From: Balanoglossus misakiensis
Taxonomy: Eukaryota > Hemichordata
DNA length: 64,000 bases
Direction: 5' to 3'
Assembly: GCA_040954595.2 (NCBI GenBank)
Contig: CM082593.2
Span: 3,038,001 to 3,102,000, forward strand
The translations under genes were made by a program, and so were the position numbers. The number at the start of each line of letters is the position of its first letter. The first letter of the stretch is position 1. Below, piece after piece: positions 36,707 to 50,600 of the stretch. Under the pieces are notes generated by a model. It ran no database searches and was not told the origin of the DNA. It worked only from the letters and a program-made list of their open reading frames with translations.

Positions 36707-37697
36707 GTAGGAACCGGTTCATATTTTTCAGGCGCAAGTGGACTGGTTTCAGCTGCGCATGACAGTCTGGCGGGGGACGGCCACATTTCCCTTGTGAACG
36801 TTACCATGGAAACAGATGAGATCTTCTCATTTAGCAAACCATCACTTTAATATGTTGGTGCACGTTGTTGACGCTGAGCTGTATTTAGGAGATGATGTCC
36901 AGAATTGGCATCTGCGAAACAGGCCTGGATTCAAATTCAATATTTTTCCTGATGGGGATGTCAGAAATTTCATACCGTAAACAATGCAAGTGTTATTGGC
37001 CACTGTAAAATCACTGACGATTGAAATATTTCACTATAAATTGCACAGAGTGCTTGTCAGAGTGTCTTCGTACTCGCGCGTCTCTTGCGAGAAATTTACA
37101 TCCAAAATTGAGTTATCCCATTGCCAGAATCGAATTTAAGTCGTCTCAGTACGCATGCCGGGCGCCGAGGTCTCGTACACCTCGGCTGCGATGCCAGGCG
37201 TGGAGGCGATCCTTGGTGTGACCCACATTATGGTGACATTTAACTGTGGTATGTTAGACACATTCTGCAGTTAGTGTGTCTTCAGGGAGAGTTTGCGGCC
37301 ACACACTGCATTCATTGGTATAGCGTCAATCATACACATGTACAACATTTGATATTCAAGTAAACTTGCCCTATTGCTAAAAATGCAAATAAATGTTAAG
37401 ACTACCAATAAAACAATGTTCCCCTATGCATTTTTATTTCACTGAACAATCGCCACAGTTCTTTGTAAATTTTATGTCAGCCATGACGGAAGGTAGTATT
37501 TTGTGGGGTATCTGAATGAATGAATGAAGGTCACATGAATGTCAGGAAGTGTGAACTTTACTCTGTTCTGTATTATATCAGCTGATTAACTCGTGGTATT
37601 AAGCACACAAGTGATGAGTTGACCAACCAAAATTGCTTTTACAGTCAGTAGCCATGTAATTATGTTGTATCAAGGTTAGACGCCATCATTGAGAGAT

Positions 37698-38004
37698 GTA
37701 AATTGAAATGAAATGTTTTATTCCATCATCCAACGTGCGAATATGCCCATTTACAGGGTGAGGTACCCACTGCACCTGGGTAAGGGAAGAACATTAAGAA
37801 GAAAAGTGTCTTGCTCAAGGGCATAACATTGCTGCCATAATAAGAAAATCCACAGCATGACAATAAAAAAAAAAATTAAAAAAATGAAATAAAAAAATAA
37901 AAAATCTTCAGCCCTGTCCAGGTTTTGAACCCACATGTCCAATGTGACCCCACAACCCTCTGAATGCAAGCCTGGTACCCTTGACCACTAGGCCACAATG
38001 TCTC
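37698..38004 (-). mobile_element. tRNA-derived SINE
   Basis: On the minus strand the head carries an A-box-like TGGCCTAGTGGTCAAGG (near 37995-37979) and an exact B box GGTTCAAAACC (37931-37921), the internal Pol III promoter of tRNA-derived SINEs. The body then has the CCCTTGAGCAAGACACTT type sequence found in many marine-animal SINEs, and it ends in an A-rich AATAAAACATTTC tail near 37700. An A/T homopolymer-rich block (about 37860-37905) separates head and body and may be an expansion. The spurious open frames through it have no coding meaning. The exact borders and target-site duplication were not established. Confidence 0.8.
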
Positions 38005-41000
38005 ATTCATTTGCAGAGCTATTGTTTTAGCAATCCTTGTGTATTGGCTATATTTAGATAACGAGTGTAACTGCTCTCTGACACATGAAATCATTCAGCC
38101 ACCACATAGTGAGCTGGATGTTCTGTGACACACATATCACAGATATGCGTATCATGTTTTCAGTCACCCTGGATAGAAAACTGCTGGACTGTGCAGGAAT
38201 TGGCCAGTGAAGTTTTTTTTAACTGAGAAAAAATATATTACAAGTGAGAGGGCTGGACTGAGAAAAGAAAAAAAAAAACAGGCCACAAAGAGATTGCAAA
38301 TGAAGGAAGCTATAGTATTGTTAATTTAAGAAGTCAGTCTGAAGAACATATGTTTATGTATAGGGTAGTGTGTAACTTAGGCCTGATTATGCAACATGTG
38401 CGACAGGTCCATTTTTCCAGGGGTTGTAACTATCATCTGGCTGTTACTTGCCCTTACTACTCGTGCATTTTCCCCTCTCTTGGAAAAATCGACTACCGGG
38501 AGGGCAAGAATGGTAGAGTTGCTGTGTCAAGCCAGCAACAGTAGCCGGGTGATGTCGGATATATTGGCCGAGAAGGCCCGAAATAGATATTATGAGTCTT
38601 TTCTGTATGCAACCATCAATGTTAGGATCCTATTACAGAGAGACAAAAATTATTCAATAGTCCGAAGTATGATATATCGAAATCACAAAACTATCCTGTA
38701 GCTATCGATATTTAGTGAGAAATCATTAAAGCCTATACGCGTAAGGTTTCAGTGTCTCAATCAAGTGGGGTAGAAAGTAGCCTTGTAGGCTCTGCAAATC
38801 TCAATCGATCAGGTGACATTTCTGTGGAAAATGTCACTTTCACGCGTCATGCTCATTTGCACGGTGTCGATAAAGAATTGCACTGTAGGCCATGAGTATG
38901 AATCTCGTGCTGTACGCAGGAATAAAAAAAAACACTCAGAAATCTGTCTGTGTCTCTTTGTGTGCTTCCCTTGGTTGCCATAGCAACTGTACGTTTTTCT
39001 TGTCATGCTCCCTGTGGATGATGTGTGGCGTGCAGAGATGTGCCTTCAAATTGACCCATCGTTTGGTGGATACTGTTTCCCTGTGTCAAAAATTACCCAT
39101 GACAGAACTGTGTTCTTCCAGCAGTTCTTCACTGTGATTTGTGGCCTGCTTTTAGTGATCCTGATCAGATCAACAACTTGCTCCATTAAAAGATCAAGGG
39201 AATTTTCAATGGCTGCATGGCACAACTGCAGGCATAAGCAGACTTTCACAGCTTCATTTGCCGTCAGTTAATGTTATTTCGTTACATTCATTTCCATGAG
39301 AAGATGACTGAATATACAATGAAATCATTGGTTGTTATGTCAAATCATCTCCCAAATAGGTATATAAATGTCACAAAATACCAAATGTGCCTCTTTTTAA
39401 CTGTCAACTTTGATGATCATAAGAGCGCCACAGAAAAGCCTTTATGAGAATGGCTGTCTCTCAAAATATTATCACCTTGTGTTGTAATATTTTTTTGGTT
39501 TCGCCTGCCAGTTTCAATACCCTGATGGCTCATATAGATTTGATACAGATTTTGTAATCTGCTCATCCCCTGTTCCCTGTGGTACAGCCCTGTTTGATCA
39601 GATCAACAATGGGAATGCCGTACTGTCAAGGGGTTTATAGGGGTTTTCAGGGTTACGTAAGGCAGCGTTGGATATATTCCATTTCTTTTCAACAGTCTAT
39701 CTTAGTTTTCGTTTCAGTAAAAAATATCAGTGTTTCTTTGAGTGTGGATGAAACGAAAATCAAACGATAAATTATTAAAGCTGTCAAATCTTTGACAGAT
39801 TCCTCCTAATCAAATATGGGAACGAGAAGCAGCCCAAATGAAACTAGATAATGTGATAACACTGGATAATTTTACACACCTCACTTCAGTATTTTGCAAT
39901 ATATTATTAATCTTTTTATCATAATCCTGAATATCTATTTTAGTAGGATCAATAAATGTCTCTTCATGAGGTTTGAGTGTCACGGAAGGAAGAAAATTGA
40001 TTTTCATGTATTTTTGTGCCTCAGAGAGATTTAGAATGCGATGTGGATTTTTTTTTTACTATTCACCTTCATGTCTTCATGTCTCTTTTCGAAGCTGAAG
40101 TCCACCTGGGTGAACACCTGTACTCCTTTGTAATTGGTTGAAACATTACTATGGAAACCGGTGATAATATTGACTGTGGTGGTGACTTCAGTAGGAAATG
40201 TTTCATCATTGCATTAATTACCTATGTCATTCCATATTCAACTGTAACATCTAAAAACATTTGGCCTTGAAACAAAAACATTCAACAAATACAACATTAA
40301 AGCTACTGGTAAGACTATAAATTTTAAATGGTCACATTGTGAAACCTATCTTCCCAATGATACTCAAAATAATATTATTACTTCTGCCTCAGGCAAGGAC
40401 AAAGAGCTTAGTGTGTTGCAGTCATATATTTCATTCCCTCTCTTGGAAGAGCTTCCAGATTGAAGACACAACTTGCGCGATACACATACTGACTAAATAT
40501 CTGTGATATGATCATTTCACTTGGTGAAAAGTTGAAGTGTTTTTTGTCATAGATAATCAGCATTTTAATACACCAGGGTTTCTTTTGATAGCTGACCCGA
40601 GCCATTTTATTCATATCCTGTCTCTGATAATTATGGGATGTTGGGTTAAGATGACATCTTTGCCCCGTGCTCAACCCCTGATTTTCTCAACGCCTGTTTT
40701 CGGACGGGATGTCAAGCCATACAGTTACACTCAGACCATACCCACTTCAAAAGCAGTGTGACAGTGTTTGTTCTACCAGCTTGTGTTAGCTCGCTTCAGA
40801 TTGAAAGGAAGGGGACAAAGGCAGCACGTTTCAAATTCAAATGAAGAGATCTCAACAAAGCGTCTTCAAACATGGACCGTTTCTGTAATGTGTACCTGAT
40901 ACCCAGACATGTTCCCAGTCTGACATGTTCTCTCTATTCACAATCTGTCATGTCTTCTAAAGTTCTTCATACATGTGTCTTATCGAGCAGAGCAACACAT

Positions 41001-44000
41001 CCAGTGTCATTGGCAAGACATATGCCACTTAGGTACAAGGTCTATGTTATTTGCACAGCCAGTCCGATGCCTAGGGCACAATGCCCACGATTGCCAACTT
41101 CTTGCTGGTTCAAAAAAAGAACAACACTATATTTCATGGAGTTCTCAGATACTGTTTGTGAGGACATAATTGATTATTCTGGACATTCCCTGCCAGTGTC
41201 AATTGATGTGAGATATTGCCAGTCTGCGCAAGGAAATCTTCATCTGATACTTTGTCGAATAAATTATGAGAGTGATTGTTTAAAATGAAGATAATATAAA
41301 TTCTCCATTGCATCTGTTCCCAAGGGGGATGCGATCCTTGTGCCGGCATCATTCTGCCTTCATGGAATGATTAATTCCGGTGCTCCTCTTGTGTCCTGCA
41401 TACCCATGAATCCAAATTTCCGTGATAACCAGTGGAATGATTTAAAGGCAGAAAAAGTGTGAACAAAACTCAAATTTCCTTGGCACACACAAGGCGTTTC
41501 AGTCGAGGTTAATACAGCTGCTTTGTCTATTATGTGATGTACTGTAGCAAGATCTCGGACACTTCTATTTTTGGGCCTGGCCTTGAAATGCTATGAACCC
41601 CACTCGCTGTACAATTCACAGCAGGTATATAGTTTTGCTGTCATCAGGTCACCCTGTTCACATTTCAGTGCTTCGTCGTCTTTCAAAAGGGTGTCAACCA
41701 GCTCATTGAAAATGCCATGGATCTTAAATCATCATGCTAAAATTTATGATTTTACACTGCTACATGTATGAATGAAATTTTTCGTTTCTATGAAAACCGA
41801 GACATACTGATAAGTAATTATGCATAATTCACATTTAAAAATGAATAGCTGTTCTGTTATTGAGTATGTGTTCTCGGAATTATCATAAATTATGACCAAA
41901 GACAACAAATGAATTGCAGTTATATGAGGGCATTTATCAAAGTTGTGGATGCGGGTTTCTCTAGGCAATTCAGCTTGAGTGAAAAATGGAGAAAAAAATG
42001 TGAACATTTGTTACGAGCACCGCGAGTCAAAATTCATACTATGGTGTGACAAGTGTGGTGATCAATCAGAAAAACTATTGTATAGTAGACTGACGACAGA
42101 TGGAGTCTGTTCTGCTCAGATGCGGTTGGACGTTTCGCGCAGCAAAAGATTTCTCTGACTGTGTCATCATCATGTTGGATGTCAATCGTTTTGTGGATTG
42201 TCACTCTTTTGTAGCAGTGATAACTTCTCTCGAATAGCGCCATTAGTGCCACGCCACAAAAGATCGGCTTTTCCTGCGACAGGAAACCATGACTTCTCTC
42301 GCTGAATCAATAAGTCATCACCTGTATGCACTCGTTACTAGTAGTCAGATACGTGTACAACCCATTCTGAGCTGCTGCTCTGATGACAAAAGCTATGATT
42401 GATGATTCAATCATTCATAATTGTCTGTCCTTATCTCATCACCACCAAACTTCCCCACTGAATTTTTATCATGAAAAACGTCAAAATATCATATGATTTT
42501 CTTCTTTCACTTCAGTATGAACAGGTTATGCATGCTCATGAAAAGAAAAAAAAATCAGTCATATTTGTCAAATTGAGAAATCTGATTAATAGTTTGAAGT
42601 ATATGCTCAGTTGAGTCAAAATTGTTTTGTTGGCATGACTCCTTCGCTTAAATGATATATTTTCCTAAAGTCCAAATGTGGTTTTCCTATTAAGATGATT
42701 TCAATGAATTTTCACCCCTGAACAATTCATAACCTGCAGATCATAATTCATGTAGTCAGTGTTTACCAGAATGCAAGAGTGTTATTGACAATATTTAGAT
42801 ATCGTTAGATTTATTTTACTGGTGTTAAATAGTGGTTTATTAGCCTGACCTTTTGACCTTCCCTATGCTGTTATACGGGTAACTGTAAGTACACTAACAT
42901 TAATTGGTATTGACCCATGGAGTGTGTGTGGACCGACTGAATTTACCCGGGCTTTTTCATGTCCAGTATTAAGTGTTGCCTTTGAGCTGTGTCATACTTT
43001 AGGTTCAATAATGGTCTGAATATATAATGTGATTTGACATGATATGTGCTATATATTATAGCTTTTACAACTAAAATAGTACAGCAATTCAAATGTTGTT
43101 AAGAAGAAAGAGAACAATGAAATTTTGATGATTGGACCCCAAATGTATTTTTGTAGCTGAGCCTGTACGGGCAGATAACAGAGATGTAGATTGTAAAAGT
43201 GTTATTGAGAGCTCGACAGTACTTCGAAAATTAAGTACACGCTGGATTTGAAGAGGTCAAATGAGGCTGCCTAGTGCTATTTATTTTCAGATGTGACGAT
43301 CTATCACATCACGATGTCTTCATCTAAATTGTTCTCCCTGAATTTTGCTCTGCCGTGTCAGTTAGAAACTGCAGTGATCAATTTTACAAAACGCCACAAG
43401 TGGATACGACAGTTCAAGCTTTAATACATCATACCATCACTCAGAAACAGCCTATGCAGTGTTCGGACTCGCGGAGAGAATCGGCAGTTTGCTTGTCTAG
43501 CATCGTCACCGGAAAACCTCACACTCTTTTGTTACTCAGCAGAAAGAGTGGCCACATTTCACAGCAGCTGTCGTCATTCAGAGAAATCACGTCATAATAG
43601 TTGTTAATAAGCCACCAAAGTCAAGTCAATAGCTGGTGTATAGCAGATAATGATTGGCGATTGAATTTAGGTTCCAATAATTGTATAGAAGCTTTATAAT
43701 TTCATTTGCTGGCTTCCATTATTGACTGTTGCACTGGGTAATTGCATTAGTTGATTTCCATTGAAATGACACAAAATAGTGTATAAATCACCGTGTTTTT
43801 AGTGTTTCAACTGAAAAAGAGGATAATAGACATTTGTGTGTCGTGTACGTTCCAAAATTTATTCTAAACCGCAAAATAGGTCTATTGTTGTCTGTTAAAC
43901 TGGTTGATATGAGAGAATAAATTATTAAAAAAATAATTATTGCATTTACAATATGTTCCCACCATACAACATTTCAAAGGAACGTCTGCATATTACCCGC

Positions 44001-44318
44001 CATGCGCAAGGAGAAAAAGAAATGTTCATTCACTGTGACGCTTCTGTTTATGTTTGGCCAGCATACACTGAGACGATAATTACTTTTAAATGTCAAAGCT
44101 GTTAGAGTTGAAACAGTTAATTTTCTGGAAATAGGATGGCTTCGCGTGTGCCGGCCTTAATGAATACAAGTTCCATCAAAATTTGTGTGCAGAAATAAGT
44201 GATCAGAAACAGCATATAAGATGTTCATAAAAAGGACAAAACGAATACATAGAATGTTAACATAGCCATCGATTCAAATATAATGTGTATTGTGTGTATT
44301 ATAAAACATTAGATATGA

Positions 44319-45073
44319 ACATACATACATACATACATACATACATACATACATACATACATACATACATACATACATACATACATACATACATACATAC
44401 ATACATACATACATACTTTCTTACATACATACATACATACATACATTATACATACATACATATATACATACATACATACATACATACATACATACATACA
44501 TACATACATACATAGTACATACATACATACATACATACATACATACATACATACATACATACATACATACATACATACATACATACATACATACATACAT
44601 ACATACATACATACATACATACATGTACATACATACATACATACATACATACATACATACATACATACATAGTACATACATACATACATACATACATACA
44701 TACATACATACATACATACATACATACATACATACATACATACATACATACATACATACATACATACATACATAGTACATACATACATACATACATACAT
44801 ACATACATACATACATACATACATACATACATAATACATACATACATACATGTACATACATACATACATACATACATACATACATACATACATACATACA
44901 TACATACATACATAGTACATACATACATACATACATACATACATACATACATACATACATACATACATACATACATACATACATACATACATACATAATA
45001 CATACATACATACATACATACATACATACATACATACATACATACATACATACATACATACATACATACATAC
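44319..45073. repeat. Large (ACAT)n tetranucleotide array, about 755 bp
   Basis: About 190 copies of ACAT with a limited set of recurring interruptions: CATAGTACAT near 44512, 44669, 44773 and 44912; CATGTACAT near 44623 and 44849; CATAATACAT near 44832 and 44997. The repetition of the same interruptions suggests block duplication inside the array. The long MYVC-type open frames across it are repeat translation. Confidence 0.97.
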
Positions 45074-45502
45074 ACAGGTCACATACATACACTCTCAAAA
45101 AGAGAAAAGAACAACATTAACTTCAGGGACCTGCCATTAATTATGATTATAATATGCTTGGTGTGAATCTAGCTCGCTGATTGGCTGGAGCCGGGGTTTA
45201 CATTCTCGACAAGAAGACCTAGTACCTGGACCCTGAACAGTGAATAGTTTTTAAAAAAGTAACCGAAATAGAACACGTAGAAGGGAACGCGCCTGAATAG
45301 AACGCACTTTATGAATTCTATTGGCGGTGGCATAAAATCGCGTGACTTTAGACATTCTAGAACACGTTTGCACGAGCTCAGCTTGCGTGTTCTGGAACAG
45401 TGCGCGACGAGGCCCTTGAACTAGCACGATTTATTCTCAACCAAACAACCGATTTGAAAAAATGAAATAGCTTATCTTTATCAAGCAAAATCATATTATA
45501 AT

Positions 45503-45687
45503 GAGGTTATAAACGGTGCGCTCGGGTATTTGGTACGGATATAAGACCTCTCAGGTGAAAATTAGCATATTTGGGTGAAATAATCACCTCGCTTCGCTCG
45601 GTGATTATTTCCCGCCAAATATGCTAATTTTCACCTGAGAGGTCTTATATCCGCAACCAAATACCCTCGCTAGCCGTTTATAACCTC
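45503..45687. mobile_element. Foldback (palindromic) element, 185 bp, MITE-like
   Basis: Two arms of about 86-88 bases (45503-45588 and 45600-45687) are near-perfect inverted copies around an 11-base loop, TCGCTTCGCTC. The ends are GAGGTTATAAACGG and its complement CCGTTTATAACCTC. There is no coding capacity. This is the form of a foldback or MITE-type non-autonomous DNA transposon. No clear target-site duplication is seen, so family and mechanism are open. Confidence 0.85.
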
Positions 45688-46122
45688 TAAAAAAAATATT
45701 ACAAATTACAAGCGAGCCCTTTTCTGCTCCCAGCAGATTATATTTCTGTCTGTGTTAATTTCGTTTTTGAATGATGAAGTCTGATCTTCCGCTAGATGAA
45801 TTAATGTGTAGCAGGTGTTCGTGACAGATTCTGTTTGGAAAATTTGATATTTTTATCACGAAATGACTTTGATGGAAATGTGTTTTTCACTCGATTCTGT
45901 GGTTGCATGGTGAGTTGTTTCCATGGCAATTCGAAGCATCACGGGGGCAATTCTTGTGGTCCTGAATATTAATGAGGGAGACAAGCTGACTCGATAAGTG
46001 TGCCATTGAGAAGATATAAAACAATCAAATGGACACCTAGACATACATAGATACAGGGGTACATTGACAGGCAGATAGAAAGTCTGATGGCCAGCGTAGA
46101 CTGACGGGCAAATAAGAAGAGG

Positions 46123-46155
46123 AAGACAGACAGACAGACGGACGGACAGACAGAC
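46123..46155. repeat. (CAGA)n / CGGA tetranucleotide repeat
   Basis: A short GACA repeat with two GACG variants in CaMKII intron 3. Confidence 0.85.
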
Positions 46156-47586
46156 AATAAGGTAGGTAGACAACCACCCAAGCAACCAACAAGCAGTCTG
46201 GGCAAAGAATAAGCAAATCATGGTTTTCAAAGATTTTACTAACCCCCTCCCACATATCCTGTGGTTCATCCCTTGCATGTACAGCTATGGCATTATACAA
46301 GTGCTTAGCACATAGTACAGTGACCTTTGACACGCCTGTTAACACACCTCATCCTTACTGAGTCATCACCACTTGAGACAGTACACCACTTCTACATTTC
46401 GGGCACGTAAAATTATTCAAACTGAATTGTAAGCTAATAAGTTGAACAGTGATTATATGAGAGTTTTGAGTGAATACTGAAAGTGATATTCGGACTTCAA
46501 TAACGACTGATTCGTGCGAAATATATATGTCGCTAATATGTGTGGGATAAGTATTAAGCAGACACACTCTCTGCCTACTCATGAAATCTTGCTGATAGAA
46601 ATTCCAGCCAACTGTCATAGTCTGCTAAAATTTACTTGGGTTTTGTTAAATATTAATAAAAACTATCCACAATTAAGTAGACAGCAATATGTCAGAAATG
46701 ACGTTTTTTGGAGAGAAAAAAATTAGAAAATGTAAATTTTATACTGCTGCTGAGTCCCATTATGAGCCATGATTGAAAAAAAAGGCTCTTCCTTGGCTTC
46801 GTATGGTTAGCAAATTTAGTTGAGAGATCGTATCACACAATTACATTGCCAATTTTTTTTTGCGAACCCCATTCCTTTTGATTGGGACACTAAACCCGAA
46901 CAGTGATTCAATTTTTATAACATTATCAGTTGAGGACACCTAATAAAAGTTCGTCTTCATATCCCTTCTAGCTCTCATTATGAAACCAACTCCGCAGTAA
47001 ATGTCAAAAGTTCAAGCAACAATACGGAGGATTTTCGAGACACAAATTGTGTGTTTTATTCCTGGGCTGTCAGTATCATGGGAGGCATTCTCTCGCGACA
47101 ATGTCTCGTAATTTTCTAAGAAGCGCTACTTTACGGCAAGAAAATTCCGGATAATTTTTGTGACCATTAAAACCCATCAGAATGTCCTCGGACTTTCCTC
47201 ATCACTCGGGCATGTACGTCAGCTTGATCACGTAAATTATCTCTAAATAATGTTCCGAAGGGGAACGTACATACAAAAATGTATACAGTACATAATGTTA
47301 ACATTTTGTCAGTGTGCCTTTTGTCCCTGATCTGTGCGGCACAGAAGCATGTAGTTTATTGCCATTTGTTTGTCTTGGGTTGAAGTCATTACTCAGGTGA
47401 GGGGGTGGATTTCAAAAATGTCATGTTACTCGTTAGGCATGTACTGTTATTCCTTAACCGTCAGTCATCTTAGAATGTGACAGCAATGCTTTTGTTAATT
47501 CTTTGAAATATAATGCTATATGCAAGTGAGATTTTGCATGTATTATACAGTACATATCAATTCTGTATATTACATGTATATATAAA

Positions 47587-47698
47587 TGTCTATCGAATAT
47601 TTCTATCTAATTTATATGTGATTCAAGTAAATATATCTAAATATATATCTGTCTATCTAATATTTCAATCTAATTTATATGGTCAAGTATATATTATA
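47587..47698. repeat. Imperfect tandem duplication, two copies about 63 bases apart
   Basis: The segment TGTCTATCGAATATTTC..CTAATTTATATG..CAAGTA recurs 63 bases later with a few substitutions and a small gap, in AT-rich intron sequence. Confidence 0.7.
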
Positions 47699-50600
47699 TA
47701 CATATAGCATTTGCGCTGTATTCTGTCTCACAGGTGTACATACCATTTCACTATGGGATGAATGTCGTACAACTATTACTTGATTTTTTTAAAAGACAGA
47801 TACGCAGGTGTAGGGGAAATGTGGCGACTAACACATCCAACTGGTAAGACTCTCCAGGCATAGAACATAAAAACCAACCGTGTATCGATGACAAAGCTGG
47901 CTGAAAATAAAACACTGTTGCAGTTCACTACATTACTGTTATCACAGTTGATTTGCAGACGACGAGCTATCAACAAATTGAATGTCCCTTCCGCCGCTGA
48001 AGGAAATTGGGAAATTGCCAGCTGTGTCGGAAAAAAAATGGCCTTCCGTTGACATTCCTCATACCTATCAATAATTTTCAGGACAGTTTTTTTTCTGCGA
48101 TTTTTAGGTGGAGTCTTTAATTAATAAGCTTACTTTCCGGTTCCGTAGGAATCTCTCTTGTTAAGATTCTATTGCTTGTTTCTATGGTAACCCCTTGGTG
48201 ATGTGAAGATGCCCCTTTCAATGATGATTTGCTTCTGTTGGTGTGAATGGCTGGTTGTGGTGTTCTTGGGAGCCATGGCTTTTGTAGTCATCACACACAT
48301 TGAATTTCTCAGATGATTTATAATTAGTCATTTAGCTCTCTAATATTGTGAAGCAGGAATGCCACTGTGAGAATGTAGGAATACAGCCTTACATTGTGCC
48401 TTTGACTTTTTTGCAGCAGAAACCAGTTTCTAATCTTGCGATAAAAAAATCTACTTGTGATAACTGCCAGTCATAATGTGAAAACAAGTTTGACAAGTCA
48501 TGAAGTTAAGATAGAGTTTGAGATACCACTGTAAATTGCCTGTTAATCGTTTGTGGAATTTTAAACAAGGAGCTCCCAGTACAGAACAATTTGCCGTACA
48601 TCCATAAATAAGACTGAATAATCTTTATTGTTGCTGCGCAAATTAGTATTTACATCTTCAGGGAAGAGTTTTGCATAGTAATTATTTTGGCAGACTCATT
48701 TGGTGATCAAAGTGTCTGGCTGTCTCATTTGATATTCAGATAGTTTGTGACACTACACTTCTGAATTTCATCGCAGTTTGCTGCATTGGGTCAGTGATAC
48801 CATATCAGCATTTGTGTATAAATTGGGAATGATATTTGTTTGCTGGACAATTGTCCAAGGAGAACAGCGGTGTGATCTTGTTTTCTCGACGGTGGAAAAT
48901 TTCAATCAGCCCCTTCGCATATCGATTCATATCCTACTGTGATATTAATGCGTATTTTCCACAACGCCATGATGATTGAAGTGCTATGTAATTTTGCCAG
49001 TCATGTGCCAGAGCAAAAGTGGTACTTCTCTGGCTGTAACACTGTCAGAAATGTGCTGATTTTATTGCATGTGCTAGTTAAGTGTCATAATGCAATAAAC
49101 ATGTAAAATTTTATGTCCGAGACATCATACATGCAATGAATATATTCATGAAACTTTATTTCCCCCAACTGTTTTCAAAGAACAGATTGAGTCAGCTATT
49201 AACAACAGGATGAGCTCTGTTGCAATTTTTTGTGTTCACAGCAATCCCGACAACCGCTATTTTGTATGCGGTCAGCCGTGCTATTTCTGCCATTTTGGAC
49301 CAGCTTATACTGATACAAGGCTTGAGACAACTATTGGATGCAACTATTGGATGCCTCTCAAGATTTAATGTAGCGTCATATTTATTCAGGGCTGTGGTCA
49401 TTTAAAGGGATGATACCGTTAAAGATTGTCGAACGTTCGTGGTTTATCGCCTGATGTGAATTAAGCATGGAATGTGGAAATCTTACAAATTTCAGCAGGA
49501 AAGGTTTGACGATATTACACACAGTCGGAGAATTGTTAATTTCCTGCCACAAGATTGAATATCATCTTATGCATTCAGTTGGGATAGAAAGCAATGCATT
49601 CAGTGCTGTGGCATCAATTAGCATCTGTAACAGAAGATTCAGCTTTTTCGACAACAAAATCCAAGCAATATGTAACATTGTGTATGTACCACTCTAGGCA
49701 TTTTCAAAATACAATTTAGGGTTATATATATTCAATTTGTGGTGAAATAAGCTTCATCAAGCATTCTGTCTCACTCTCAGATTGGGGCTTACTCCAATTT
49801 GCGAAACTTGCATTAAATGTTTGCACAAGGCATGGTAACATTACGCATTTCAATATCGGGCTTGTTTGTCATTTATTAAAGCCAATACTCAAGATATAAG
49901 TACATGGGTCAGAGATTTAGCAGGAATAACTGCCGCCATTTTTATTGATGCCTGTGATATCTGAAATCACTAACAGGGATGACTGGTTGGCAACCATATT
50001 GTATTGGCAGGTACATATTCAGATGGAGCATACTGCCTGGTGATGTTTGCAGTGTCGTATGTATTCTGGCGCAGTCCATATGGACTTGTGTTGTAACATT
50101 CCAGGTGGGGGAAGTTTAAATAGTGTGAATGGGTCAATAGAACTGAGCCATAAAGGTTCACATGGAGTTATACAGCTTGCCTTTTAAATTGAGCGTGCTG
50201 TTAGCACATCATGGAGCGTGTAAAGTAATGTTTACAGATGGCGTGTGGGCAGGACTGGGTTTGTGTGTTCTGACCTTGCTTCAGCTTTCATGACCAGATT
50301 GTGGTCCAACCCATTGTTTCTCATGGTGTAGTTGGAGCCATGTACAAGGAAATGGGGATGAGAGGGCAAGACCTAACCTCATAAAGTTGCAGTAAGAAAA
50401 AAAATGTAATTTGGTTTCTACGTGTATATGAGACATCTGCATGTCGTGACATGACAGTAACAATTCCAGGTTGCGGTACTCTCGCGATTTCAAATTAGAA
50501 TATGTCGTGTTTTTAACATTATTTCCTGATGGTTTCTGCCTTTGCTAATGGCTTCGCTGAGTTCCCGGGAGCATTTATCACTTTGCTGCATCTCTGACTC

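Noticed and set aside
40872-41288. 138-codon open frame, plus strand, in CaMKII intron 3
   Set aside because: No recognised domain, overlapping open frames in other phases, and no sign of splicing or promoter.
44319-45073. CRISPR-like array of direct repeats
   Set aside because: The unit is 4 bases with no spacers, and the context is an animal gene intron.
44309-45098. Long open frames of MYVC/TYIH repeats (up to 259 codons, three frames)
   Set aside because: They are translations of a pure ACAT array in all frames; there is no domain, start context or splice evidence.
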